Shown here: positions 55,979 to 64,000 of the stretch, piece by piece
Numbering within the stretch: position 1 is the first letter of the stretch
Layout of the letters: every line of letters starts with the position of its first letter
NCBI GenBank assembly: GCA_963709395.1
Contig: CAVPWP010000004.1
Span: 5,514-69,513, forward strand
From: CAVPWP01 sp963709395
Lineage (GTDB): Bacteria > Pseudomonadota > Alphaproteobacteria > Rhodobacterales > Rhodobacteraceae
Reading direction: 5' to 3'
Length of the DNA stretch: 64,000 nt
Program-made: the position numbers and the translations under genes
The notes under the pieces: generated by a model
Told to the model about the DNA's origin: nothing
Seen by the model: the letters and a program-made list of their open reading frames with translations, nothing else
Databases searched by the model: none

Positions 55979-58048
55979 ATGCACCGCCGCCGCATCGCCC
56001 AGATCCACCTCGAATACCGCCCCTCGGGCTTTCACTGGCGCCGCCGCTGGCCTGCCCGGACGCTGGCGCGCACCCCGGGCGAGCGCCCAAAATTTCTTTT
56101 TCTCCTCTTCCCCCTTCGAACGCATGTCCTTTCCGACGCGAAGGCCCTCGCCCGGAGGCTCACCCTCCTGAGCGACGAAGCCTTCGCCACCGCCGCGGAG
56201 AGGACGATGCCGATCGCACCTGTGGACATGGAGCAGCTCCTGACCGAGCTCTGCCGCTTCGAGATCGAAGTGGCCGACCTCGCGCGCGAAAGCGCCCCCG
56301 TGCGGAGCCCCGAGACCGCCGCCTTCGAGGAGGCCTGCGCCGCAGCCGCCCTCGCGACGCTGCGCGAGGCCGTCCGGCTCCGGGACCGGGAGATCGTGCG
56401 CGCACCGCTCCGGGCCGTGGCCGCCCATCTCGGCCTTGCCCTCGACGAGGACGATCCCGATTGGGCGCGCCTCGCGATGAAGGCGATGCGGGCCTTGATC
56501 GAGGCGCGGGACGAGAACCTCCGCCGCGACCGCGGCGAGTTCGGCCCCCACCCCGTCTTCATTCACCGCGCCCTCGCCGGGCTCGAGCCGTCGCCCCGAC
56601 ACGCAGCCCCGATCCCTCCGCGGCCGGTTGCCCCCTGCCCGTCAGCCCCCCCGTCAGCCCCCCCGTCGCTGCAGCCCCGGCCGCGACAGCCCCGGGACCC
56701 GGCCCGACCGCACCCGCCCCCGGACCGACCGCCCACCGCGACCGACACCGCCACCGGACCGACCGCCCCCGCACCGCCGGTACCGGCGTCCTCCTGCAGC
56801 ATCCTTGACGGGGCAGAGCTCTATATCGAGTTGCGCTGCAAGGGTCACAAGACCTTCAAGCCCAACGAGAACCCCTCTGCCGCACGCGGCAAGAGCTGGA
56901 AGAACAACTCGAGCAACAACGTGCGTTCGACAGCGCGGATCCTGAGCGGGATCCTCGGCCCGGGACCGGTGCGCGACATCGGCGACGCGGAGCTGAAGGA
57001 GGCCTGGGCGCTCATCGAGCGGCTGCCGGCGAGCTTCGGCCGCAGCGCGAACCGGCGGGTCACGCCGCGCCAGGCGATCGAGATGGCCGACCGGGAGGAA
57101 TCCCTCCGGATCGAGGAGATCCGCGACCGAATGCGTCGCGAGGGCGCCAGCCCAGGCCGCATCGAGGCGGCCCTGCGCGCCGGCCGTATCCCCCGCATGC
57201 GGGTGGCGACGATCTACCGCCACATGCAGGACGTCCAGAGGATGTGCAGGTTCTGGGTCCTGCAGGGATGGCTCGATCACAACATCATGGCGGATCACAT
57301 CTGGAGCAGCGACGAGCTCCAGCGCCGGGATCTGCTGGAGGAGGACAACACGCGCGAGATCTGGAGCCCCGAGCAGCTTGGCGCCCTCTTCCGCACCCCG
57401 AAGTTCACGGACCCGCTTGCGGATCCGGGCGATCCAATGTTCTGGGCGCCGCTGATCTCGACCCATGCGGGCATGCGCAGCGAGGAGATCCTCCAGCTCG
57501 CCACCGACGACGTCCAGGACATCGACGGGATCGCGTGCTTCGTGCTGCGCCAGGGACCGGGGCAGACCCTCAAGAGCGAGGCGGCGCGCCGGAAGATCCC
57601 GGTACACATGAACCTCATCGCGCTCGGCCTCCTCGACCTCGTGGCGCTGCGCCGGCGCGAGCAAGAACCGCGGCTCTTCCCCTGGCTGAAACGCAGCGCG
57701 TCCAAGGAAACCCTGACCGAGAGCTTCTCGAAAGCCTACACGCGCTACCGAAAGGAGCAGGGGATCTATGATCCGCAGCGGGACTTCCACAGCCACCGCA
57801 CGACCTTCAACGACGCCCTGGTCGAGGCGGAGTGCCCCGACACCCAGCGCCGCTACATGATGGGCCATGTCGAGCGCGACGTCGGCATCGTGCACTACAA
57901 GCCCGGCAAGTTCTCGATGAAGCTGCTCAAGACGCGGGTTCACGCGATCAGGATCGACATCTCGATGATCCGCCGCCCGTTCCAGTCCCCGGCGGGGCAG
58001 AACGTGGCGTTCCTTGACCCCAGACGCGCCACACGGGCACGCCCGTGA
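55979..58048 (+). CDS. Large tyrosine-type site-specific integrase
   Basis: A 689-residue integrase. The N-terminal 40 residues (HRRRIAQIHLEYRPSGFHWR) resemble the DNA-arm domain of phage-type integrases. A helical region, then a Pro-rich linker (about 205-280), the core-binding domain (about 290-460) and the catalytic domain follow. Catalytic residues seen are Arg in THAGMRSEEILQL, Lys in LKSEAARRKIPVH, His and Arg in DFHSHRTTFND, His in YMMGHVERD and Tyr in GIVHYKPGKF. At 689 residues it is much longer than usual (about 400) because of the N-terminal and Pro-rich parts. The ATG at 55979 is chosen; upstream codons run into the tRNA spacer. Confidence 0.88.
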   Translation: MHRRRIAQIHLEYRPSGFHWRRRWPARTLARTPGERPKFLFLLFPLRTHVLSDAKALARRLTLLSDEAFATAAERTMPIAPVDMEQLLTELCRFEIEVADLARESAPVRSPETAAFEEACAAAALATLREAVRLRDREIVRAPLRAVAAHLGLALDEDDPDWARLAMKAMRALIEARDENLRRDRGEFGPHPVFIHRALAGLEPSPRHAAPIPPRPVAPCPSAPPSAPPSLQPRPRQPRDPARPHPPPDRPPTATDTATGPTAPAPPVPASSCSILDGAELYIELRCKGHKTFKPNENPSAARGKSWKNNSSNNVRSTARILSGILGPGPVRDIGDAELKEAWALIERLPASFGRSANRRVTPRQAIEMADREESLRIEEIRDRMRREGASPGRIEAALRAGRIPRMRVATIYRHMQDVQRMCRFWVLQGWLDHNIMADHIWSSDELQRRDLLEEDNTREIWSPEQLGALFRTPKFTDPLADPGDPMFWAPLISTHAGMRSEEILQLATDDVQDIDGIACFVLRQGPGQTLKSEAARRKIPVHMNLIALGLLDLVALRRREQEPRLFPWLKRSASKETLTESFSKAYTRYRKEQGIYDPQRDFHSHRTTFNDALVEAECPDTQRRYMMGHVERDVGIVHYKPGKFSMKLLKTRVHAIRIDISMIRRPFQSPAGQNVAFLDPRRATRARP

Positions 58049-58214
58049 GACGGTCCGAGGCTCCCTCGCCGATCGCCGCGTTCGTGCTTGCCGCCGCCGG
58101 GCGTCCTCCGGGGCTGGCACGACGCGACCGGACACGCGCGGGGCAAGCGCATCATGGCGCCGCCCGAGGAGCGGAGTTGACGCGGGTGATCGCGACCCGA
58201 AGCGCTGGGAATGC

Positions 58215-58547
58215 GCTCCTGTGCATCGAGGAGGTCGGGAGCGATACCCTTCGAACGGGCAACTTCGGCGACATTATCTGCTGCAGCGGCACCTCATCGA
58301 CGGCCTCGCCGAAGGCGATGCGGACTACCTCGTTCTCGATCACAAGTCCGGCGCATGCCTGGATCCGGCGGCCCGCTTTGCCGGCTATCTGCCGCAGCTC
58401 GCCGCCGACGCTGATCTTGTTTCCTCTCTCGGCGGGAAACCTGCCTTCTCCTTGCCCTCGAGAAAGAAGGTCAGTCGACAAGCAGTTGCCCGCGTGAATG
58501 CGTTGCAGTCACGTCGAAGGCTATTCCTCGCGGCCCAGTGCGCGTAG
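58215..58547 (+). pseudogene. Remnant of a UvrD/AddA-type helicase C-terminal nuclease domain
   Basis: One frame reads RHLIDGLAEGDADYLVLDHK followed by SGACLDPAARFAGYLPQLAA. This matches the C-terminal PD-(D/E)XK domain of AddA/UvrD-type helicase-nucleases, where the acidic-x-Lys motif is DHK. Upstream, only a short and divergent sequence (WECAPVHRGGRERYPSNGQL) remains, and no start or helicase motifs are found, so this is a fragment. It is on the opposite strand to the N-terminal remnant at 60086-60160. Confidence 0.55.
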
Positions 58548-58733
58548 CTGAGTTCGAAGACCCGTTGCCGCTGGGTGGTCTGCTTCGAGAGCGCATACAT
58601 ACGCCTGGGTAAGATAGAAGCCTCGTGCGGCCTCCGTCGGAGCAACTTGCGCTGCCTCGGAGTAACAATCGACGATCGAGAATATGTCCTTTGCTGCGTG
58701 AGCCGCGAGCAGGCGGTCCTCCAGCGAGGTCAT
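58521..58733 (-). CDS. Small helical protein coupled to the Rieske oxygenase gene
   Basis: A 70-residue protein (TSLEDRLLAAHAAKDIFSIV, then AAQVAPTEAARGFYLTQAYV) with a TPR-like helical pattern. Its ATG overlaps the stop of the Rieske gene as ATGA, so it is probably made with it. No family was recognised. Confidence 0.6.
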   Translation of the reverse strand: MTSLEDRLLAAHAAKDIFSIVDCYSEAAQVAPTEAARGFYLTQAYVCALEADHPAATGLRTQLRALGREE

Positions 58734-59888
58734 CCGACCGAATTCCTCAGGCCCATGACGCGGCTGGCGACCCAATCGTGAAAGCAGTGCGTTGGTGGAT
58801 CCATGGCAGGAGAGAACTTGCCCCCGTCAAAATGGGGCGCGTGCCGGCCGGCCTGCATGCCCTCGACGACGAAGATGTCCTCCTCGAAAACTCCCTTCCA
58901 AAGCGCGGCATTCGCGTCCCGCAGTTCAGGGTCTGAATCGGGTGTCGCGTAATATAGGTGCACTTTCTCAAGGGTGTCGCGCGGGGCCCTCGGGGTGTAG
59001 GATGATTGCGAATGCGTGATCGCGATGCACACCGAGCAGAACGTTGGGATAGACGGCGAGGTATTCCGCTGCCGTGTGCCATCTCTTCGACAAACCAGGA
59101 AAGTCTGGAAAGACCCGCCCGTCTTCTGATGCGAGTTGACGATAGACGGTTGTTCCCTGGCCGGAGAAGGCACCAGGGGCTTCGATGTTGTAGTGGTCCT
59201 CCAAGCGCGAGTAGGCGTTCAGGCCCGGATGTACCCAAGGCAGGTGGTAGCTTTCGCAATAGTTCTCGACGGCCAACTTCCAGTTGCAGGCGACGTCCAG
59301 CGTGAAACGACTTCCCGGGCCTCCATGATGAAGGCCTGCTCCCTCGAACTCACCCCAGCGTTCGATCAGGGTGGCCATCGCGGCTTCGAACGGTGGCGCC
59401 TGTCCGTCAAGATTGATCCAGACCACGTCGCGCCAGATGTGACTTCGAATTTCCACGAGCCCCAGGGATCCGCGATCTACCTGTTCGTGGACGTTCATTC
59501 CGGGGCCACCCACATGGGGCGTCGCGACAAGTCGCCCGTCCGTCGCGTAGCACCAGGAATGGTATGGGCAGCGAATGGCGCCTTCGATCCTTCCTGGTTC
59601 TGCAACAAGGATCATCCCGCGATGCCGACAGGTGTTTTCAAACACCCGAACCTTCCCCGTCTTGTCCCGCAGCAGGAGTAGTGGGGCACCGAGAAAATGC
59701 AGTGGTATCGCGTCACCCGGTTCGGGAACTTCGGCCGAAACGGCGAGACCGGCCCAAGTGCTGGCCAGGAGAGCGTCTCCTTCCTCGCAGTAGACCGCTT
59801 GGTCCGTGTAATGGGCGTTCGGCAATCCTCTGGCGCTACCTATAGGCTGGCGAACTGCTGTCAGATCGTCTCGCATCTCAGTCCTCAC
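58730..59888 (-). CDS. Rieske-type ring-hydroxylating oxygenase alpha subunit-like protein (one frameshift)
   Basis: The reconstructed protein is about 385 residues. The Rieske 2Fe-2S ligands are in ENTCRHRGMIL (CxH) and IRCPYHSWCY (CxxH). The mononuclear iron site begins ENYCESYHLPWVHPGL. An indel near 58978 shifts the frame; the joined reading is LHPEGPARDTLEKVHLYYAT, ending DWVASRVMGLRNSVG. Such oxygenases act on aromatic rings or on amines such as betaine, carnitine or choline. No reductase gene adjoins it. The N-terminal ATG may be 59888 or 59876. Confidence 0.82.
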
Positions 59889-60085
59889 AACACCGATGTT
59901 CGACCATCGGCGAAGGACGCAGAGCTGGAACCGTCAGATTGCGACCATGGACACATCTCTTCGCGACCTCGGTAGGTGATTGATTGTCCCGCCGGCATGA
60001 GAGTCAGGTGTATTGCTGCAGCACCCCCTACATCGAGCAAGGGATGCGAGGCGATCCGTCCCGGCGTGATAGGCCCCGTCTCGAC

Positions 60086-60160
60086 CTACTCGGCCAGGGT
60101 CTTCTCGATCCGGTAGGTCTTACCCGACCCGGCACCGGCCGGCACAAGCGTCAGGGTCAT
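60086..60160 (-). pseudogene. Remnant of a UvrD-type helicase N-terminus
   Basis: MTLTLVPAGAGSGKTYRIEK is the Walker A start of an AddA/UvrD-like helicase. It overlaps the stop of the nuclease remnant by ATGA, as in an intact operon, but a TAG ends it after 24 codons and no other helicase motifs follow to the left. Confidence 0.7.
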
Positions 60161-60640
60161 GCCTCGACCTCCGTCTCGTCGTCTGCTTCGGGCACCAGGA
60201 AGGCGCTGACGAGTTCCGGATTGCTTGAGGGCATAGGCCGTGATCCCGCAGTCCTTCGCAAACCTCTTGAGGTCCCCGGTACTGTTGAGGCGGATCGTAC
60301 CGCCGCCGACCTCCTTCACGCGATCCGTAAGTAGCTGCAGTGCATTCGCGGAGATATCAGATGTCGCCGTGTCGGCGCCTGCGATGCCGGTGCCCTCAAT
60401 GTCCACCATGAGCGTACCGTCGAGCATGGTGGGGTAGGCTGTGACGTGACGCGCGCCCGCACGGACGAGGTCGGTGAGCAGAGTGTTCTCGGTCGGACGT
60501 TCGAGCATCGCGCGATAGAGCGCGACCTGAAGGTCCCAACCCTTCGTCAAGGGCCTTCGGAGGATACAGCGCATCGAGCTGGTGAAGCAGACTCTGCTTC
60601 TGCGGATCGTTGCGGCCTGGGTGATCACAGTTCCTGCCAC
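60157..60640 (-). pseudogene. Remnant of a PD-(D/E)XK nuclease family protein (C-terminal part)
   Basis: Three short frames join into one protein end: CDHPGRNDPQKQSLLHQLDA, then GWDLQVALYRAMLERPTENT, VDIEGTGIAGADTATSDISA and, after a break near 60228, LVSAFLVPEADDETEVEA. The pattern fits the nuclease partner of a two-gene helicase-nuclease unit. The N-terminal catalytic part is missing. It is coupled by ATGA to the helicase remnant. Confidence 0.6.
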
Positions 60641-60864
60641 AGCGACCCTGTCGGCGATGATCTTCTTCATGCTGCGCGGAGCCCTTTTGCCATCAGGGCG
60701 GCACCGACGCTACGGCGGTGCGCAGGATCCGCGCATGAGCGACGGCGTAGCGGCCTCACATCATCTGTGGGGAGAGCCGGACAACATGCTATGGTTCACG
60801 CCACGGCCTGCATCGGGACCAATCCGCAACGGCCCCCACATCCATCTGGAGCGAAAACGCCAAA

Positions 60865-61701
60865 ATGATCCACCGGCCCGCATCCAGGTCGCCCAGCCTC
60901 GCCGACGTCGACCTCAAGGCCACGCTCGACAAGAAGGCCTATGTGGCGGCGCTCAAGGACCTGCAGCGCAGCCTGACCGCGATCCAGCAGACCTATCTCT
61001 TCTCCGGCCAGAAGGCGGTCGTCGTCTTCGAAGGTTGGGATGCCGCCGGCAAGGGCGGCACGATACGGCGCATGTCCGCCGCGCTCGATCCGCGCAGCTT
61101 CAAGGTCTGGCCGATCGGCGCCCCGCGCAACTACTACCTCGAGCGCCACTATCTTCTGCGGTTCATGGACCGGCTGCCGCCCAAGGGTGCAATTTCCGTC
61201 TTTGACCGCTCATGGTATGGTCGTGTCCTTGTTGAACGGGTCGAGGAGCTGACGCCCGAGGCGAGGTGGCGCGCCGCCTATGGCGAGATCGCCAATTTCG
61301 AGCAGATGCTGCTCGAAGACAACACGCGACTCGTGAAGCTGTTCTTTCACATCAGCTCGGAGGTGCAGCTTGCCCGCTTCGAGAAGCGGTTGCGCGACCC
61401 CCTCAAGCGATGGAAGCTTACCTACGAGGATTTCCGCAACCGCGAGAGATGGGACGAATACGCGGAAGCTGTTGACGAGATGCTCCTCCGGACGTCCACC
61501 GATGCGGCACCTTGGCGCGTGATCCCCGCCAACTGCAAGCGGTTCGCACGGGTCTCGGCACTGCGCCACATCGTTCGCACGCTTAGCGATGGCATCGAGA
61601 TCGCGCCGGTGGTGCCGGACCGGGAGGTGCTCGATGCGGCGGACCGGACACTCAACGTCGATCCAGCCCTGATCGCCAGCCTGCGCGGCCGGACGGAGTG
61701 A
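60865..61701 (+). CDS. ppk2: Polyphosphate kinase 2 family protein
   Basis: A 278-residue P-loop enzyme using polyphosphate to phosphorylate nucleotides or the reverse. It has VVVFEGWDAAGKGGTIRRMS (Walker A), FKVWPIGAPRNYYLERHYLL, ISVFDRSWYGRVLVERVEEL (Walker B) and the lid RLRDPLKRWKLTYEDFRNRE. It is convergent with the small coiled-coil and Na/Pi cotransporter genes. The ATG at 60865 is chosen; MDP/NMP specificity subclass is not assigned. Confidence 0.9.
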   Translation: MIHRPASRSPSLADVDLKATLDKKAYVAALKDLQRSLTAIQQTYLFSGQKAVVVFEGWDAAGKGGTIRRMSAALDPRSFKVWPIGAPRNYYLERHYLLRFMDRLPPKGAISVFDRSWYGRVLVERVEELTPEARWRAAYGEIANFEQMLLEDNTRLVKLFFHISSEVQLARFEKRLRDPLKRWKLTYEDFRNRERWDEYAEAVDEMLLRTSTDAAPWRVIPANCKRFARVSALRHIVRTLSDGIEIAPVVPDREVLDAADRTLNVDPALIASLRGRTE

Positions 61702-61714
61702 GCCGGACCGGACG

Positions 61715-61963
61715 TCAAGACAACTCGGCCAGAAGCCACTCTGCCCGGCTTATATGCTCCCGTGTGACGCCCAGCTTTCGGTCCAGGTCGGCGCGCTCCT
61801 CCTCGTCTGTCTCGGCAGCGATGCGGGAGAGCAGGTCGGCTTCTTTCCGGCGCAGCTTGTCGAGCACTTTTTCGACGTGAGCGGGTTCGATCGTGCGGGC
61901 CTTCCCGGCCTCGAGCCGCTCCTGATAGTCTGCCAGCTTCTCGGCAAGTTTCCTCAGACCCAT
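61715..61963 (-). CDS. Small coiled-coil protein downstream of the Na/Pi cotransporter gene
   Basis: An 82-residue highly charged helical protein (LRKLAEKLADYQERLEAGKA, then VEKVLDKLRRKEADLLSRIA) with heptad-like leucines. Its ATG overlaps the cotransporter stop as TGATG, so it is co-translated. Function unknown. Confidence 0.65.
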   Translation of the reverse strand: MGLRKLAEKLADYQERLEAGKARTIEPAHVEKVLDKLRRKEADLLSRIAAETDEEERADLDRKLGVTREHISRAEWLLAELS

Positions 61964-63843
61964 CAGCGTGACTCCGGTCCCGATCCGGGCGTAAGGTTAG
62001 GCGCCGTTTGTGACACTTTTGTTGCAGTCTGCGCGTCCACGGAAGCCGGACGCCTTGCGGCGACTCGGACCTCGTCCTCGTCGAGAGCCAGCAGCCCCTC
62101 AACCTCGGCGACCGCACGATCCTCTTCCGCGTAGTAGGCCAGCGCCGCGGCAACGAGTTCGCGCATCGCGGCATCGGCGTAGCTCGCGTCGTTGAGAAAC
62201 GATGTCGCCGCCGCGGGTGCGAGGGACTTTTCGCGCAGGAGCGCGCTTACCCGGGCGTTTCGCGATCGGGCGTTCGCCTCGATCTGCGCTGCCTCATGAT
62301 CGAGCCAAAGCACGCTGCGGACGTCCGCCGCCTCGAGCCCGAGGTCGCGGATCGCGACGACGATCCGCGCCACCTGCGTGCGCAGATCGTCGTAGAGCTC
62401 GGTCACCGCGCCCTGCGGCCGCGTCGCGTAGCGCAGCACGTTCTTCCGGATGTGCTTCACCGACTTGACCGCGCGGACGAGCCCGCCCGACAGGTCCCGC
62501 AGCGCGTCGACCCGCGCCGCGATGTCGGGCGCGAGCTTCCGGCCTCCCATCCGCGTGCTGAACTCGACGATCGCGTCATAGAGCGTCTTGACCCGCCGCT
62601 CGTAGCCGTCCCCGATATCGAGGTCGATGGGCGTGCGGCTCGCCCGGACCGCAGCGCCGATGTCCTTGGCCGCGAAGACGTCCTCCCGATGGAGGTTCAG
62701 CCCGTGCAGGATGAGCTTCACCGCGTTGTCGTACAGGTGCAGCACCTCCTTGCGGAGCGCGCTCTCGAGCGTTTCGGGAAAATCGTCCACGGCGGCATTG
62801 AGGTAGAGCGGGCGCGAGATGTCCAGCTCCGGCTCGGGAATCCGCCGCTCCAGTAGGCGCACGAGGGGGCCGAGTACCGGCAGCATCAGCAGGATGCCCG
62901 TCGTGTTGAAGATCGTGTGGAACAGCGCGAGCTTCAGCGCGTAGGCGTCTTCGGCGATCCCCGTCCAGGAGGCGATCAGGTCGACGGCCTCGCGGAACTG
63001 CGCGACGAAGACGAGCGCGACCGCCGCCGTCGCGAGGTTGAACAGGAGATGCGCCAGCGCGAGGCGCCGCCCCTGGAAGTTCGCCCCGAGCGACCCGATG
63101 ATCGCTGTGACGGTGGTGCCCACGTTCGCCCCGATGGCAAGCGCGATGGCGTTCTCGTAGGTGATCTGGCCGGCGGCGAGGGCCGTCAGGACGAGAACCA
63201 TCGTCGCATGGCTCGACTGCATGACGACGGTCGCCGCGGCGCCGAGCAGCGTGTAGACGACGAGACCCAGAAGGCCCGTCAGCGCGAAGCGCGCGAGGTC
63301 GATCTGACCCTGGAACTCCTCGAAACCCATTTTCATGTAATGGATGCCGAGGAAGAGGAGCCCGACCCCGGCCAGCGCGTACCCGATCCCGCGGGGCACG
63401 GCCGCCTTTTGGAAGACGAGCACGGCGCTCACCGCGATCATGGGCATGGCATAGGCCGCGACGTTCACCTTGAGGCCAAGACCCGCCACGATCCAGGCGC
63501 CGGTCGTCGAGCCAAGGTTGGCGCCGAAGATGATGCCGATCCCGCCGACAAGGGAGATGAGCCCGGCGCTGAGGAACGAGATCGTCACGACGGAAACGAG
63601 CGAACTCGACTGCAGGAGTGTCGTCGAGACGACCCCGAAGAGCAGCGCGCGCGGCATGGACCGCGTGGCGGCGCCCAGAAGCCGCTCGAGCCGGCCTCCG
63701 CCGAGCAGCCGGAACCCGTCCTCGAGCATGAGCATGCCGAGGAGGAAGATCGCCACCCCCCCGGCGATCTCCTGCAAGGCATCGACCAGCCAGAAGGCGA
63801 GCAGCAGCGCACCGATGGTCGCGGCGAGGTAGTAACGCTTCAT
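61963..63843 (-). CDS. Na/Pi cotransporter family protein (NptA type) with PhoU-like C-terminus
   Basis: A 626-residue membrane protein. Two inverted repeats carry the QSSS-type signatures TTLLQSSSLVSVVTI and ATVVMQSSHATMVLVL, each followed by GANLGSTTGAWIV or GANVGTTVTAIIG. About nine helices end near 330, followed by a PhoU-like helical domain (about 340-570) and a Pro/Ser/Thr tail. It should import phosphate with Na+. The ATG at 63843 gives MKRYYLAATIGALLL; earlier codons are less likely. Confidence 0.9.
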   Translation of the reverse strand: MKRYYLAATIGALLLAFWLVDALQEIAGGVAIFLLGMLMLEDGFRLLGGGRLERLLGAATRSMPRALLFGVVSTTLLQSSSLVSVVTISFLSAGLISLVGGIGIIFGANLGSTTGAWIVAGLGLKVNVAAYAMPMIAVSAVLVFQKAAVPRGIGYALAGVGLLFLGIHYMKMGFEEFQGQIDLARFALTGLLGLVVYTLLGAAATVVMQSSHATMVLVLTALAAGQITYENAIALAIGANVGTTVTAIIGSLGANFQGRRLALAHLLFNLATAAVALVFVAQFREAVDLIASWTGIAEDAYALKLALFHTIFNTTGILLMLPVLGPLVRLLERRIPEPELDISRPLYLNAAVDDFPETLESALRKEVLHLYDNAVKLILHGLNLHREDVFAAKDIGAAVRASRTPIDLDIGDGYERRVKTLYDAIVEFSTRMGGRKLAPDIAARVDALRDLSGGLVRAVKSVKHIRKNVLRYATRPQGAVTELYDDLRTQVARIVVAIRDLGLEAADVRSVLWLDHEAAQIEANARSRNARVSALLREKSLAPAAATSFLNDASYADAAMRELVAAALAYYAEEDRAVAEVEGLLALDEDEVRVAARRPASVDAQTATKVSQTAPNLTPGSGPESR

Positions 63844-63926
63844 CCCGGCAACCTTCCCATCGGCGAAGCATATCGCATGTGCCGCCACGGGAAAGGCGCA
63901 CCGCGCTTTCTCGACAGGGTGCTGTC

Positions 63927-64000
63927 GTGCGAAGAGTGCTTGCCTATTGCGAGACCGCGTGGAACGTCAGCGGACATTCGCTGCGCACCCGATCTGGGTC
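63927..64000 (+). CDS. Possible start of a histidine phosphatase-like protein, cut by the window edge
   Basis: A GTG at 63927 opens VRRVLAYCETAWNVSGHSLR. CETAWN resembles the RHGETxWN active-site box of phosphoglycerate-mutase-like phosphatases, but the RH pair reads AY, so catalysis is doubtful. Only 24 codons are visible and it may be a relic or chance. Confidence 0.25.
   Translation, partial: MRRVLAYCETAWNVSGHSLRTRSG

Larger units (their letters stand above)
55861..64000. mobile_element. Probable integrative element or island inserted at tRNA-Asn (right end outside the window)
   Basis: A tyrosine integrase lies directly after the tRNA 3' end, followed by broken defence-type genes, an oxygenase unit and a phosphate gene group. 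No second copy of the tRNA-Asn 3' end was found up to 64000, so the right boundary is not seen. How much of the right part is native chromosome is unknown. Confidence 0.5.

Noticed and set aside
58152..58481. A 109-residue frame on the minus strand
   Set aside because: It is the antisense of the helicase remnant, which has the recognisable protein signature.
55861..64000. A second copy of the tRNA-Asn 3' end as right attachment site
   Set aside because: No match to the T-arm/acceptor sequence was found in the visible part; it may lie beyond the window.

Overview
The window is high-GC DNA from an alphaproteobacterium, most likely a member of the Rhodobacteraceae (Rhodobacter/Paracoccus/roseobacter type). 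Supporting signs are a trgA-trgB-cysK tellurite-resistance cluster as in Rhodobacter sphaeroides, a DUF1476 protein (the F1-ATPase zeta inhibitor of Paracoccus), a DctB/DctD pair whose regulator lacks the sigma-54 GAFTGA loop, a bmt/cobalamin-binding-protein/DUF1638 group resembling a split methionine synthase, and tightly packed operons with ATGA, GTGA or TTGA stop/start overlaps.

Layout. 1-2928: decayed accessory DNA (a sugar-binding-protein relic and a twice-frameshifted MttB-like methyltransferase), ending at tRNA-Ser(GGA). 3108-15195: AI-2E-type transporter, AlaX, mechanosensitive channel, cysK-trgB-trgA, cyclopropane fatty acid synthase, photolyase, a class V aminotransferase and acuI. 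15519-24182: an orphan PotD-like binding protein, a DUF4345 protein, a P450/membrane-hydrolase pair, ccdA, tusA and RNase E. 24183-30039: dctD-dctB and purQ-adh-purS-purC. 30190-36379: ATPase zeta protein, bmt, a methyltransferase, a radical SAM protein, the corrinoid protein, a YbjQ protein, DUF1638 and an L,D-transpeptidase. 36376-40258: sufE, a lipoprotein, rnd, purN and purM.

40361-50979: a tRNA(CAT) whose last bases recur as a 23-bp direct repeat 10.5 kb downstream. The DNA between looks like an integrated island with no integrase of its own. It carries an AraC regulator, an arylsulfatase operon (DUF2092, small exported protein, outer-membrane barrel), an APH kinase/class III PLP enzyme fusion and an FAD oxidoreductase. 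51192-55707 returns to a core-like set: UspA, BCCT transporter, EnvZ-type kinase and MBL hydrolase. 55786 onward: tRNA-Asn followed by a large tyrosine integrase, then accessory DNA with remnants of a UvrD-type helicase/PD-(D/E)XK nuclease pair in conflicting orientations, a Rieske oxygenase with a coupled 70-aa protein, and a phosphate group (PPK2, a coiled-coil protein, a Na/Pi cotransporter and perhaps a histidine phosphatase at the right edge).

Caution: about fifteen otherwise intact genes, including purM and rnd, are each broken by one or two single-base indels. This looks more like consensus sequence error than gene decay, so these genes are annotated at their reconstructed full extents.
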